DNA of 64,000 nucleotides, taken from the NCBI RefSeq assembly GCF_017654505.1, contig NC_054548.1, positions 26,072,969 through 26,136,968 on the forward strand. The letters run 5' to 3'. The notes beneath the pieces are model-generated. The model did no database searches, was not told where the DNA came from, and worked only from the letters and a program-made list of their open reading frames with translations. Position 1 is the first letter of the stretch. Every line of letters starts with the position of its first letter. Both the position numbers and the translations under genes were made by a program. Below are positions 24,278 to 36,232 of the stretch, in pieces. This DNA comes from Polyodon spathula (lineage: Eukaryota > Chordata > Actinopteri > Acipenseriformes > Polyodontidae).

Positions 24278-24334
24278 CTGGGGAGACCAGGAGGGGAGAA
24301 GGCATCTAGTCAAACAGTAAAATGGTATTACTGT

Positions 24335-24870
24335 TATTTATTTATTATTTTATTTATTGCATTTATATAGCACTTTTTATACAAAAAGTGTCACACTGTA
24401 CAGCACATAGCAGAAAAAAACAACATTTGTATAGCTTACACATACAATTGCCACAATCAGACCATTTAAATAAGATATTTAAATAACTGCATACACATAG
24501 CATAAAAGCAGCAATTTTAAAGTTACATTAAAACCCGCTAAGATAAGAAAGCCATTTTATAAAAGTGCATTTTTAGTCTTGCTTTGACAACTGTAATGGG
24601 GTCCCAGCTTCCCTGACAAACGAAGGCAGAGCATTCCATAATTTCGGAGCTCTGCAAGAAAAAGCCTGACCTACCATGTTGCTTTTGTTGACCCTAGGAA
24701 TAACCAGCAGCCCTGCATCCTGTGATAGTTATGAAGATACAGGGTCAGGAATGCTTGCAAATAACTAGGTGCTAATCCACTCAAGGCCTTGTAAGTTAAA
24801 AGCAAAATCTTAAAATCAATTCTATACTGCACAGGGAGCTAGTATAGTGAGGCCAAAACAGTATAATGAT
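24335..24870. repeat. LINE-derived repeat in DNAJC3 intron
   Basis: The block starts with (TTTA)n then GCATTTATATAGCACTTTTT, the inverted form of an L2-type tail. It continues with sequence typical of a widespread fish repeat (GCATTCCATAATTTCGGAGC; CTCAAGGCCTTGTAAGTTAA). No open reading frame survives. The family assignment is from memory of these motifs. Confidence 0.5.
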
Positions 24871-24879
24871 AATAAATCT

Positions 24880-26670
24880 GTTTATTGTGCATGTGAAGCC
24901 AGGTCTCATCTAGGGTGGGTCAGCCACTTTTTCTCCAGTCTAGTTATGGTTCCAGATATATAACTGAGTACCAAACTAGCCCATTCAGTTATTTGCATTT
25001 CAAATTACTCTACATGGGTTGGGGTTGAAACTGGAATTATTATTTGCACATTTAATCATGTTGCAAATGAGAAATGAGTTGTGTACCTTTTAAAGCAAAG
25101 AGACCTCATTATACTGTATAGGAGGTTCTTTATTGGGATGAAGTTTTTTTTTTTTGGTTTTGGTTTTTTTAAGCAGTTGGTGCTGGATGCCCAGCAGGTG
25201 TTCCAGTTCTCGTTGCCGGCACTGAAGGAGGCATTTTAGTGTTTATTCACTTCACTACAATGCCTCCAGATTGATGAGAGAAATAAAATGCATCCAGTAA
25301 AACAGAAGCACTCATCTTGAAGCTGCTTCTGCTTCATTCTAAAAAGACAGGAGCTTCCAAAGCACATGTCACAAAATACAAAAATACCTCTGCAATCGTC
25401 TTCTCTCACATATACACTCTGGATGCAAGTTACCAGCAGTTTCAACAGAATAAGCTTTCAGCTTATTCTGTTGAAATTCAGCTCTTGGTGGACAAGTAGG
25501 GCCACTTTTCAATTAAACTGACTTTTCAATTACAATATCTGGATTCTAACCGTACTTAAGTAACAAGAGTTTGTCAATTTACTCCTCAATGAACTGCATC
25601 TCTCCTTTTAATCAATTCAATATACACACACACTAGATCCCAAAAAAGTCTTTAAAAGCCTTCAAATGTACAAGAATGCACAGAAAGAGCAGTTTGTCTT
25701 TGCCCTGGTATTTTTATTTTTTAAATTCAATTTTTTAACTTGACTTTGTGCTGGGACAAAGTTTCCAATGCTCAAACGGTCTTTAAAAACGTGTAAATGA
25801 ATATTCAAATATTCTTTAATTTTGAATTCTGGTAAACAAGTGTATATTTCATACCATATTACAGAAAAAAAAAATACACCCGATGGCATCCCAACAAAAT
25901 TACCTTCTAAACAAAGAACAGAAACACTGTTCTGTCCAGTGGAATGTGTGTTATTTATTCCACACGTTACTTATGCATTGGTTTGTGTTCGAACATGATG
26001 TGTTTTTGATGGCCATTTGTTAATTCAGTTATATGAACTAATACGAACATGGTCATTTTGCCAGCTAGTACATTTCAAGCAGTTTGTTTGAATATTCGAA
26101 TATCTCACCCAGCATTTTCATATTGTCAATAATACCTCATCTGAGCAGCGAGTGCACCTTACTAAACAAGCAGATATCTTTCTCACGCACTGCTGAACTA
26201 CCTGTAACACCAGTCACAAGCAAACTGTAAACATAGTCTTGCACTACTTATTACAGACCTGCTCAGAAATCAATTGCTGGGCAAAGATCTAGCTTGTGAG
26301 CCAAGGAAGACCACAGTAAATCTAACACTACTGAGATTGTTTCAATCCACAGGTCCATAACAAAAACACAGCTATGGTACTAAAAGCTTATGAGCTTATG
26401 GAACTTTGTTTTTTTTAATGTTTGGTTACTTTAATTTAGAACTAGAAGACTTCAATTATGGTGGATAAAAGTTACTACTTTTTTAAGTTTATTGTGTTTT
26501 ATGCGTCATTCATCCCTTGACGGAACAGTGTTGTAATAGCAGAGGTACGATCTGGAAAACCCTATGACTGCGTCACACTCTGCAGCTTGTGAGGTGCGAT
26601 TTGGAAACCCTCTAATGGTATGTACTCTCAGTCACAATTGAATTCCTTTACCAATAAGCCACTTCGTACA
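24880..26670. other. DNAJC3 intron, no features recognised
   Basis: AT-rich intron sequence between the 26.7-kb and 24.2-kb exons. Chance ORFs only. A 13-base palindromic AGAATAAGCTT-type pairing near 25447-25475 (CAACAGAATAAGC / GCTTATTCTGTTG) forms a small perfect hairpin. Confidence 0.5.
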
Positions 26671-26679
26671 ATTCCTTAC

Positions 26680-26795
26680 CCTCGTGATACTGCTTATCCA
26701 AAAGATATGCTTCTGTCTGTCTTTTAAAACATTCAAATTGTGGGGGTCTGACTTCAGGACTTCTGAGCAGGTTTCACTGGCTTCCAGGGCTGGTT
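26680..26795 (-). pseudogene. DNAJC3: DNAJC3 TPR exon with two one-base deletions
   Basis: The exon begins NQP, then one base is missing near 26787. The next frame gives LEASETCSEVLKSDPHNLNV and LKDR. A second missing base near 26715 moves EAYLLDKQYHE out of frame. The two frames together match the family segment from PVEAIRVCSEVL to AEAYLIEEMYDEA. The GTAAGG donor is intact. Confidence 0.9.
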
Positions 26796-26961
26796 CTAAA
26801 GACATACACACATTATTTTAAAAGGTCAGGAATAGAAATGCATATTCAGCTCTATAATAGTGGATGGTTTGGCATCAATAGCACACACTCTGCACTTAGG
26901 GGTTAAGTTCCTACACTTGTTCTACTTGGTTTCTGGTTCTCTAAAAGGTGAGGACTCTTAC

Positions 26962-27067
26962 CTTTGATAAACAATGACACACCCTCTCTTTGGCTTGCAC
27001 TGTATAACAGGGCACACTGGACTCAGTCTTCATAACTGACTCGTATTTACTTATGGCATCTGTGTAC
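26962..27067 (-). pseudogene. DNAJC3: DNAJC3 TPR exon, open
   Basis: The frame reads YTDAISKYESVMKTESSVPC then YTVQAKERVCHCLSK with intact acceptor (CAACAG) and donor (GTAAGA). It matches family GRYTDATSKYESVMKTEPS. No lesion seen. Confidence 0.93.
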
Positions 27068-27592
27068 CTGTTGACAACAACATTATTGACCAAGCCCAGT
27101 CTAACTGCCAAAAATAAGTTCATTGGAATGTTAATTAGAAGTCGTAATCTTTAGCAACGCACAATTTTGTGAAGGTTAAAGCAAACTAATCAGCTCAAAT
27201 GACAATGTACTGTAATTTCAGCAAAACAACATTTATTATTATTATTATTATTATTATTAGTAGTAGTAATAGTAGTAGTATTTCTGACTTATTTGTCCCC
27301 ATTTGAAATCCTATCCCATCATAAAATGCTGTATTAAGCTGACTCCTGCTAGAAAGGGCAGGACTAGAAAAGTTACAAGTTCGTGCAGAGCCTGCTCCTG
27401 GGTCAGATGCATTAGCCGAGCCTGTCCAATATTATTTGTCCTGGATTTCAGTGTCTGTAACAGAGTTTAAATAAAATATCCACATATTTCCACCAAACAA
27501 ACTTACAACAGAGGAAACGAATCAGTGTCAGAAAGGGGCTAAGAGCATGAATTCCCAGATTAAAGGTTTACAGCTGTGTGTATTTCGCTTAC

Positions 27593-27712
27593 TTCTCCTC
27601 GCCGATGAGCTCCTCCGCAGACATAATCTACCTGTTAAGCTTTTTCACTTGCTTGTAGTGACTAAAGCACTGCTTGTGATCTGGGTCCAGCTTCAGGCAC
27701 TCACAGATCTCA
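27593..27712 (-). pseudogene. DNAJC3: DNAJC3 TPR exon with stop
   Basis: The frame reads EICECLKLDPDHKQCFSHYK then QVKKLNR, TAG (27630-27628), IMSAEELIGEE. The family has KKLNKLIESAEELI, so leucine TTG has become TAG. Both splice sites look usable. Confidence 0.93.
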
Positions 27713-28214
27713 CTTTGTAGGGAAATAAGCAAGACAACATACACATGTTAACTAGGACATAAAAGATAAACAATGCAAAATGCCTGGTATTTTGTGTTAA
27801 ATTCCTGCTTTTACGAATAAAACCTGTCATAAAACGTATATTTCTGCATGAATAGAGAATACAGTATGAAGAAGCTTGTTATACTATGTTTCTATTATCT
27901 TAATAACCTATCATTTGGCATCTCAATCTCTGCCATTGTTTCTCTGTGGGGTAACACCAAAGACTGATAAAAATAGATTATGCACATGATGTTCACACTT
28001 TTTTGCTGACAATAAAAGTGTTGTATTATTAACGCTTTCCTAAATCAGATGCTGAAACAAGTTTGAAACTTTATTTATTTTATATTAAAAAGCATATGAT
28101 TTAGGGACATTTTGTTATCTCCATAACCTATTAAACCACTTAAAGCACACTTATATGTTGCATTTGAGCTCCACGTCTATTTTTTGTAATAGGGTTCATT
28201 ATCAGGAGTCTTAC

Positions 28215-28396
28215 TTGAGTGACATTTCATGATCTCCCAGCTTGTAGTAGATGGTGCTGATCTTATAGAAAGCTGGAGTGTTGTCGTTCTTCAATTTCAT
28301 AGCAGCTTTCAGGTCTCTGATTGCTTTGCCCAGTTCTCCCAGCTGGATGTAACATTCTGCCCTGAGCTCTCGAAGAGCTACATCCCAAACACAAGT
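28215..28396 (-). pseudogene. DNAJC3: DNAJC3 TPR exon, open
   Basis: The frame reads TCVWDVALRELRAECYIQLG, ELGKAIRDLKAAMKLKNDN and TPAFYKISTIYYKLGDHEMS, close to the vertebrate protein, with a TTTCAG acceptor and a GTAAGA donor. No lesion seen. This is the best-preserved DNAJC3 exon and the clearest gene identifier. Confidence 0.95.
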
Positions 28397-29023
28397 CTGA
28401 AAAGCACAAGAACAATCAATCAAAAACAAGGTCAAATCCAAAGTTACCATGTGATCCGGGGGACAGAAATCACTTTTTTGCCTTCCAACCATTTGTATTA
28501 CTTCACAGCAATGACAAAATAACTGGATCACGCATAGAACAAACGTTATCATATATCCTGCTAAATAGGGGTCACGCATTTTATTTTTTTTTGTTTTAAT
28601 TGTTCAACCACCATCCCCTTCAAAACTGATAACTTAACGAGCCAAGAGCCTGCAATGCAATTTATGTTCAATGTATCAAGATAAAAAAGACACCCAGAAA
28701 AATAATCAGACTTAAAGATTTATTATGAAATTATCATATATTTCTTTGGAGCATCACAACAAATGTATAAGCATTTAGCGTTTGGATAACCACCTACCAA
28801 AAAGGACAATGTATTCGTACAGGATTACGCATAGGAGGCAACATTTTTTTAGGTGTGGTATATTTTTAACATACATTTTCATTCTTTAGTTTGCCAAGTT
28901 AATTATGCCCTTTTAGTTATGCAATTTTAGTTGTTTAATATTATTATTTCAAAACAATGGCACGGACATATGGATTTCTCCACGTCAAATCAAATTGACG
29001 TAAAAGGTCTGTTTCCTGGCATA

Positions 29024-29024
29024 T

Positions 29025-29094
<70 letters not shown>
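29024..29094. repeat. (AT)n microsatellite
   Basis: About 70 bases of alternating AT in a DNAJC3 intron. It gives artefact ORFs on both strands. Confidence 0.98.
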
Positions 29095-29098
<4 letters not shown>

Positions 29099-29289
29099 AT
29101 AGTGATATTTATATGCATTGTAGAGATAAGACATCCCTTAAATAAAACAGTGAATAACCTACAAACACGAAACAGCATTACCGAGACTTTTGATCCTAAG
29201 GTACAGCTTTCATCCACCAACCACCACAACTATGGAGGAGGTCCAAGCCTGCTGCTTTTTGCTATTTGAGGAGAGCCAGACTTGCTTAT

Positions 29290-29442
29290 CTCTAGCAGGG
29301 TGTCAAGTTGAGCAGCTGCTGTTCTGTAATCCTCGTTGTTGAATTCCCTGTGGGTCTGGACCAGAAGCAGCTGCATTTCATCACATTTAATCAGTTGGGT
29401 CCTGGCATCAGTCTCCTCTTTGGCACTCTGGCTGGACGTTAG
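29290..29442 (-). pseudogene. DNAJC3: DNAJC3 exon with destroyed splice donor
   Basis: The frame reads LTSSQSAKEETDARTQLIKC, DEMQLLLVQTHREFNNEDY and RTAAAQLDTLLE. The next exon continues TCVWD, so the donor should be at 29289. There the sequence is ATAAGC instead of GTAAGC. The reading frame itself is open but diverged from the family. Confidence 0.88.
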
Positions 29443-30321
29443 CTACAAAAGGAACAAGGGCATACAGTTTGGCTGTATGTGAAAAGCCAGTTTGACCAAT
29501 GCATTGAAACTCGGTGCAATATACGCCGTTTATGTAGGTTTTCTTCTACTGGTTTGAAGGCATTTGCAGCAATCTAGACAAGTCAAGTACAGTCATGTTT
29601 ACTGCCATGCCGAAGTTTAGTTCTACAGTTTGAGCAAAAATGTTTTGCAATGTTAGCTTAATTAAAACTTGAATTTGAAACTAAATGTTGTATATTATTT
29701 ATACAGTAAAGAATTCATGTTTGACAGCACTGTGTTCTCGATGAGTCATGAATAGCATTCAATCAACTGTCTGAACTTTGAAATGCTTTATTCAATTACT
29801 GCAGGATATTAGAAATATGTCCACATTACTCTTAATCCCTTCTGCAAACTCAGCTCTTTTACAAAGCCATGAATATGTTCATTGCATTAAATTCCCTTGA
29901 CATCACAGACCGCTGACCCATCTCTCTCTCACTTAAAGGTTACTAGTACAGTAGCTATCAAAATATAGTAGCAAACCCCTTTGGATCCAATCTGAAATAC
30001 TGATTTTCCTCTTGAGAATAATATAATATTATACACACACACACACACACACACACATTTTTTTTTTTTTAATGCACAGGCATAGTACCAGAAACCAATA
30101 CTGTATTTTTACAATTGCAATGTTTCCACTTGGCAAGGTTTCAATTGAGTAAAAAAAATGTAAACAAATGGATTCAAGCTCCTATTAGAGCCACTCAAAA
30201 ATGGGACAGGTGAACATTTTCTCCAGATATATTTTTTGTTTATTTGTTTTGTAAATTACAGACCACTGAACTTTCCCAACACACCTTTTGTGATTAAATT
30301 TAGCTGTACTTAGCTGTATTA

Positions 30322-31891
30322 CAGTGCCTTTAGAAGTTTACACCCCATTTCAAAATGTTCACCTTTTGTTGCCTTATAGCCTGGAATTATAATGCATTAA
30401 AACAGTGATTTTTTTTTTCCATTTATCTACACATCCTATCCCACAACTTCCAAGTGAAAAAATATTCTAGAAATTTGTAGAAAATAAAAACTAAAATAGA
30501 TTGGTTGTATAAGTGTCCACCACCCTTGTAATAACAATCTTAAATTAGCTTAGGTGTAACCCATCGCCTTCAAAATTGTTAAATTGTAGTGATTCACATG
30601 ATTTCAGGATAAATTCAGCAATTCCTGTAGGTTCCCTCTGCTGGGTAGTGCACTTCAAAGCAAAGACTCAACCATGAGCACAAAGGCGCTTTCAAAAGAA
30701 ATCTGGGACAAAGTTGTTGAAAGGCACAGATCAGGAGATGGGTATAAAAAAAAAAATCAAAGGCCTTGAATATCCCTTGGAGCACGGTCAAGAAGATTAT
30801 TAAGAAGTGGAAGGTGTATGGCACTACCAAGACCCTGCCTAGATCAGGCTGTCCCTCCAAACTGGATGACCGAGGAAGAAGGAGACTGATCAGAGAGGCT
30901 ACCAAGAGGCCAATGGCAACTTGGCAAGAGCTACAGGCTTTTATGGCCAAGACTGGCCAAAGTGTGCATGTGACAACAATATCCCAAGCACTCCACAAAT
31001 CTGACCCGTATGGTAGGGTTGCAAGAAGGAAGCCATTACTCAAGAAACCTATTCTTGAATCCCATTTGAAGTATGCAAAAAAAAAAAACTACTAGGATAT
31101 TCTGTAGCCATGTGGCAAAACATTTTGTGGTCTGACTAAACTAAAATGGAACTTTTTGGCCTAAATGCAAAGCACAGCGCATCACCCAAAGAAAACCATC
31201 CCTACTATGAAGCATGGTGGTGGCAGCATCATGTTATGGGGATGTTTCTCATTGGCAGGGATTGGGGCACTTGTCAAGATAGAAGGGAAAATGAATGGAG
31301 CAAAGTACAGAGAAGTCCTTGAGGAAAACCTGCTGCCCTCTGCAAGAAAGCTGAAACTAGGACGGAAGTTCACCTTTCAGCATGACAACGACCCACAGCA
31401 CACAGCCAAAGCTACACTGGAGTGGATAAGGAACAAAAAGGTAAATGCCCTTGAGTAGCCCAGTCAGAGCCCCGACCTAAATCCAATTGAAAATTTGTGG
31501 CACGACTTGAAGATTGCTCTCCATCAACGCTTCCCAAGGGACTTGACAGAGCTTGAACAGTTTTGTAAAGACGGATGGTCAAATATTGCCAAATCTAGGT
31601 GTGCAAAGTTGGTAGAGACCTATCCCAACAGACTCACAGCTGTAATTGCTGCCAAAGATGCTTCCACCAAGTATTAACTCAGGGGGGTGGAGACTTATCC
31701 AGTTATCTTTCAGTTTTGTATTTTTAATTTAAAAAAAATTCAATAAAAAACTTTTTTCCCTTAACAGTGGCACGTATGATGTGTAGATAAGTGGAAAACC
31801 AATCCTCATTTAAATGCATGAAACTCTGAGGCACTGACACTACAAAATGTGAAAAAAAGTTCAAGGGGGTGTAGAGTTTCTATAGGCACTG
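30322..31891 (+). mobile_element. Tc1/mariner element, full length, inactive
   Basis: The ends are CAGTGCCTTTAGAAGTTTAC and its imperfect inverse GAGTTTCTATAGGCACTG. TA precedes the left end and TG follows the right (expected TA). Total length is about 1570 bp with long subterminal inverted similarity. It sits in a DNAJC3 intron, opposite to the host gene. A partner copy of the same family lies inverted at 39.4-40.5 kb. Confidence 0.95.
30663..31676 (+). pseudogene. Tc1 transposase, broken
   Basis: The N-terminal paired-like helix-turn-helix region reads IPWSTVKKIIKKWKVYGTTK and GCPSKLDDRGRRRLIREATK. The catalytic DDE domain follows. The first catalytic motif reads SD then TAA (family SDE), with [10 protein letters not shown] and NPIENLW for the second and third acidic residues. 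The protein ends with AKDASTKY at 31677. There are at least two stops (the SDE site; tryptophan to TAG before PSQSPDLNP) and frame shifts near 30755 and 31080, so no active enzyme is made. Confidence 0.92.
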
Positions 31892-32879
31892 TGTCTGTTG
31901 CAGTCAAAATGTACTGCCTCTACTACAGATCCATAGAGTTCAATAAAATGTGGAATACAGTATTACACACTTCATTTAATCTTCAGTCCAATTTGTTTTT
32001 ATACCTTCACTTGCATTTACCAGTAATTTGTAACTTGTGCATGGTAAGCTGAATAAAAAAAAGAAAAGTCTATTGCAGGAGTCTACTGTACATTGCGTAA
32101 ATATTGTACACTGAAAACTTCCTTAGGGGGAAATTTAAAGACTTTATAACAAGCCCTGGTCTTAAAAAACAAAAAAACATTTCAGCAGCAATCTCAGTAG
32201 ATACAAATGCTGTTTTTAAAAAGTTTGTCTACACCATCCAGCCGCATACATTTTAATCAGTATGATACGATCACATATTTCACATTTCAGCTATATTTAC
32301 TTTTTATTTTGCTGATCAGATTATTCTAGATTTTTTTTATCCAGCCACCTCAACAATCTAAAAAATCATACAACCCTGGAATTGCGCCAATAAATAGCCA
32401 AGCTCTCTCAAGGCAGCACTAAGAAATGAATGCATTAAATGTTGTCACTTTAGTGACCTTGAACAACCTCTTTTTACAATTTCATTTATTTTCTTCAGGT
32501 GCTGTGATTGACCCAATAATTTCCATCCCGTTCAGCTAGAGGAATTATGGTGCAGCTACCTGGAAAATACTAAACCTTGCAGGAGAGAAAGAGGGCTCAT
32601 AATGATGCTGAGGAATTACAAGCAGGAAATCAAGATCCCCAGGCATCAGCAGTGAAAAGTTTCAGGGCAGCAGGGAAATAAAGATGGAAAGCAGATCACC
32701 AGGCTGAATATATCTATTTTAAAAAGGATCTATCTAAAGTACCATTAGATCAGGTCTGAAAAGATTCTCTTTCACCGTGTATATAGAAGAAGCATAAAAC
32801 TATTCAAGGTGAATGGCACCAACAGGACATGACCTAAGAGGACTTGCATCCTGGCTTCATCACGTCTGCAGATTAGAAA

Positions 32880-32902
32880 CTGGCTTTTTTTTTTTTTTTT
32901 TA
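32880..32902. repeat. Poly(T) run
   Basis: About 16-20 T bases in a DNAJC3 intron, possibly the tail of an old minus-strand retroposon. No body was recognised. Confidence 0.6.
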
Positions 32903-33512
32903 AACTTAGTTTATTTTGTTTAAGCTCTGTAATACTTTCTTTGCAATCTTCACAAAGCCTAAAATGAAAACAAAATGTCGCTATTGCAAAGTTCCAAATA
33001 ATAATAAAAAAAATAATTAAACCCAAGTTGTTTCCTATAGATTGTTTTCCCTCATAGAAAGTAAATGGTGCAGACTTAATGTTCTGTTGTCATAGGATCA
33101 ATACAAAATATATCACATTTTTTTACATGCTTTTGCCCAGTGACACCTGATGAAACTTTAGAAAGGCATGATAAGGTGTTTCAGGTAAATAGGCCAGTAC
33201 TGAAATAAAGAAGATCACCAGACTACCTATGGTAAGCCATGGGTACTGGACAGCAGTAGAGGATCGATTATAAAAGCCAATACAAAACAGCTTCGAAAAA
33301 TTAATTTAAAATGTAAGCACACCAAGTTACGTTGAGACATACACGCTTCCCTGACTGACTGGTTGACAATACAGTGCCTACATGTGCACTGTGCTTGCCT
33401 TTAGTGACATCTGCTGGGTAAAATAAGAAAAGAGAAGTCAAGCAAATTGGGCTTCCTCGTCATTAGAAACTACATCATGATACAGGAGAACAAAAATAAA
33501 CCCTTTACTCAC

Positions 33513-33584
33513 CACTTTTTAAAAGTCTTCTTCAGATTCATCTAACTTGCCCAGTTTCAGCAGGTTTCCTCTCTGTAGTCGTGC
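33513..33584 (-). pseudogene. DNAJC3: DNAJC3 TPR exon with stop
   Basis: The frame reads ARLQRGNLLKLGKLDESEED then F, TAA (33521-33519), KV before a GTGAGT donor. The family has DDFKKVL, so AAA has become TAA. This is the most 5' stop seen in DNAJC3. Confidence 0.93.
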
Positions 33585-33982
33585 CTGGGGAAAGCAGAAA
33601 TAAATAACCGAGTGGGCGGCAGCATGAACATCTCAATAAGATAACAAAATAAAACACAGAAATAAGTGACCATGAAAACGTAATGTCTGTGGTAGAGAGG
33701 CAGATTTATCAAGGTCTTTACGATATACTGTGAATGGAAATTAAAACTGCAAAATGAGTAACAAACAACTTTAAGGACTCCAATCTGTCTGTGGTGCGTA
33801 CAAGTCATAGGACACTGACAGTTAAACCTTTTTGCTGACAATTGTGTTCTGGTGTAAAATTCTTGAAAAATCCACCCAATCTGTGATACTTTCCAATGGA
33901 AATATCAGGATACCATCCAGCTTACTAAAGCTGTCTACTCTGATTTAATACAAGCAGTTTCAAAGGGAGGGGTTATTTTTTT

Positions 33983-34397
33983 CAGACCTGGGGTGAATTA
34001 CAATTGTAATTAATCATAATCACAATGTAACTGTAATTATAGTTGAACTTGGGCACACCTGCAGAATTGTAATTATACCATATACTTGATCCATTACAGT
34101 TCAATTATGCACTTGTCATTCAATCATTGTTCTTGTATTTTCAACCACTTTTGGTGACTATTTGTTGGAAGAAAAAAAAAAAAAGTTACATGGTATGCTT
34201 CTGTATTTGTACCTGTGCTTATTGCTTGGTTATTTACAATAAATAAGTGTGTAGTTATTTATGTAACTTTAATGTAATTGTAATTACTGCAGCATAATTG
34301 TAAGTGTAACTGGAATTGAACACAACAACACTAATTGTAATTTCAGCAAACAATTCTGCTGTGATTGTAATTTTAAGTGTAACAGGGGCCAGGTCTG
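33983..34397. mobile_element. Possible TIR element rich in GTAATTGTAATTAC motifs
   Basis: CAGACCTGG at the left is mirrored by CCAGGTCTG at the right, 415 bp apart. The interior is dominated by copies of TGTAATTAC-like palindromic words in both orientations. T-rich flanks prevent a clear target-duplication call. No ORF. Confidence 0.55.
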
Positions 34398-34653
34398 CTT
34401 TTTGCTGTACAGTTACAATGTACCAATGCAAAATGCAACAAGCCTTCCTTCAGAGTGCAATAACCTTCCCAATACAATGTAATACCAAATAACTTCCCAA
34501 AACAATGTAATAACAGAATAAACACATGAAACAACATGATTGGTTTGAGGGCAAAAAATGGCAGACATGAAATACAAAGACTGTGTGCTCTTACTCGCCG
34601 TGAATAACGCTGTATTATCTGGAGATCTTACAACAAAGTACAAACAGGCCTAC

Positions 34654-34778
34654 GGAGGTGAAATCTGGTTTCAATTCAACAACGCTGCTGAGATCTGGGA
34701 GTGCCGATTTTGATTTACCCATGGCCAGATACACAGTAGCTCTTCGGTAGTGGGCCATGTAGTTTCTGGGGTCTTCAT
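34654..34778 (-). pseudogene. DNAJC3: DNAJC3 exon, open
   Basis: After a CCTACAG acceptor the frame reads DEDPRNYMAHYRRATVYLAM, GKSKSALPDLSSVVELKPDF and TS, matching family GDPDNYIAYYRRATVFLAMGK. The donor is GTAGGC. No lesion. Confidence 0.92.
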
Positions 34779-35512
34779 CTGTAGGATTCAGCAGAACACA
34801 ATGGTCAGAAAAGCATAAAACAAGAATGATATAGCTTAGCTAGGCAGAATTATTTAATTCAAATGTATTTGATTTAACTTCGTACACATGGATAGGAATG
34901 CAAATGCAGTACTTCAATGTTTTTTAAATACACTCAGCAATTCTGCCTGAAATGGCCACTATAGGCAGGTAGTTTTCAACACAGGGCTCCATCAGTGGAA
35001 TCACCATAGACAGGTTGTCTATCTATACCGTCTCCATTTCACTATTGTGAGACCTGTATATTAACAAGCCTAAGGACAGGGATGGAAATAAGACTCCCAT
35101 TGTATAGTAGTTTGGTCCATTCCTGGTTTTACTATGAGTTTAATAAGATACAGCTGAGCTTGTTACCTATACACATTGGCTAATCAAGCTTGTAGTAAAA
35201 CCTGAAATTGCTATGCAATAAGAGTTTTATTTGTATCCCTGAAACACAGTATTCCTAAATTAATAATGATGTACTTATTACTGTACATTATTTTCATATT
35301 CCTTTCAATTTTAAATATTATTCTTGTCTTCTATTTTAGTTTTTGTTTTGCAGAAGCTAAAAATACTACAGACTATAGTCTAACTATAGTATTTGGTAAA
35401 CACTATGATAAACACTGTTACCTCACCTAAACTTAACACACAAGCTGCACTGCATCAATCACATTTTTGTCAAGTTATTAAAAAAAGGTTAGCTATATGC
35501 GCAGGTACAAAC

Positions 35513-35623
35513 CTACAGCAGCGTGAAAATGAGACAGAGCATCTGCCAACTGTCCAGCAGCCAGAAGCTTCTTCCCCAGTTCCAGATGATTTTCAACTTC
35601 TGCATTTTTCCCACATTGCACTC
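35513..35623 (-). pseudogene. DNAJC3: DNAJC3 exon 2, open
   Basis: After a TTACAG acceptor the frame reads VQCGKNAEVENHLELGKKLL then AAGQLADALSHFHAAV, matching the first TPR of DNAJC3 (ECGVNADVEKHLELGKKLLAAGQLADALSQFHAAV, split here for length as ECGVNADVEKH / LELGKKLLAAG). The donor is GTTTGT, non-consensus but phase-correct. The upstream exon with start codon and signal peptide was not found. Confidence 0.92.
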
Positions 35624-36166
35624 CTGTAATAACATAGAAGAATCACAGAGCTTTAGTCAGTTTGAGAAAAGATATTTAAAAACATGCCTGTTGCGTATGT
35701 ATGCTCTGCAGATCCTCTTGTCAGTAGTCTCCAAATGAATCTAAATCCACTGCATTCAAACCCTTGCCTCCAGAGGTGAAAGGCCAGCAAATGACCTTGC
35801 AGGACCACTTTGCCCCTGAAATGCTGTAGACTTATTCCATGCTTAGCATCTAGCACACACGTTCACTTCCAGATCACAAAACTTCAAAATATAGACTATA
35901 TTAGCAGTGAACCAATTTCAGCTTTTTTACTTCAATTCACACAATCTTGTGCAAGCAACCAGAACATCGGACTAGTATTATACAGCAGTACTGAAGTTCA
36001 TACAGAGAACATGCTGTTTAAGATCTGATAGACACACTGGGCCAGCACAGCGGACCATAATCAACTGATCACACACTGGAAGAATCTTCAAGACATGTTT
36101 TTTTTTTAAACTGTATTGATTTATAGGTGCTTATTTTAAATAAGGTAAGTATGAGTCACATCTGAC

Positions 36167-36232
36167 CTGGTTTGCTTATCTCGGTTATGTTCGTTGTGCA
36201 AGGCAAATATGTTCATATACTCCTCAGCAGTG
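36167..36232 (-). other. Exon-like 66-bp open segment of unknown identity
   Basis: Between a good acceptor (GTATTTACAG) and donor (CCAG|GTCAGA) the frame reads TAEEYMNIFALHNEHNRDKQ. It is upstream of DNAJC3 exon 2 on the same strand, but it is not the known DNAJC3 signal-peptide exon and I do not recognise it. It may be chance or an alternative 5' exon. Confidence 0.2.

Larger units (their letters stand above)
23079..35623 (-). pseudogene. DNAJC3: DNAJC3 (P58IPK, ER co-chaperone) decayed copy
   Basis: The intact protein is an ER-lumen Hsp40 with nine TPR repeats and a C-terminal J domain that binds misfolded proteins and stimulates BiP. Eleven exons are readable, 5' to 3': 35623-35513, 34778-34654, 33584-33513, 29442-29290, 28396-28215, 27712-27593, 27067-26962, 26795-26680, 24277-24145, 23977-23829 and 23239-23079. 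Exon phases agree throughout. Exon 1 (signal peptide) was not found. Lesions: TAA at 33521-33519; TAG at 27630-27628, 24170-24168 and 23925-23923; two one-base deletions in 26795-26680 and one in the last exon; a donor G-to-A at 29289; and the J-domain HPD changed to LPD. Retained introns show it is not a processed copy. The call is very secure; whether another intact copy exists elsewhere cannot be seen here. Confidence 0.95.

Noticed and set aside
35507..35513. Apparent frameshift at the DNAJC3 exon 2 donor
   Set aside because: If the donor is GTTTGT after GCTGCTGTAG, the phase with the next exon (DEDPRNY) is correct, so no lesion is needed.
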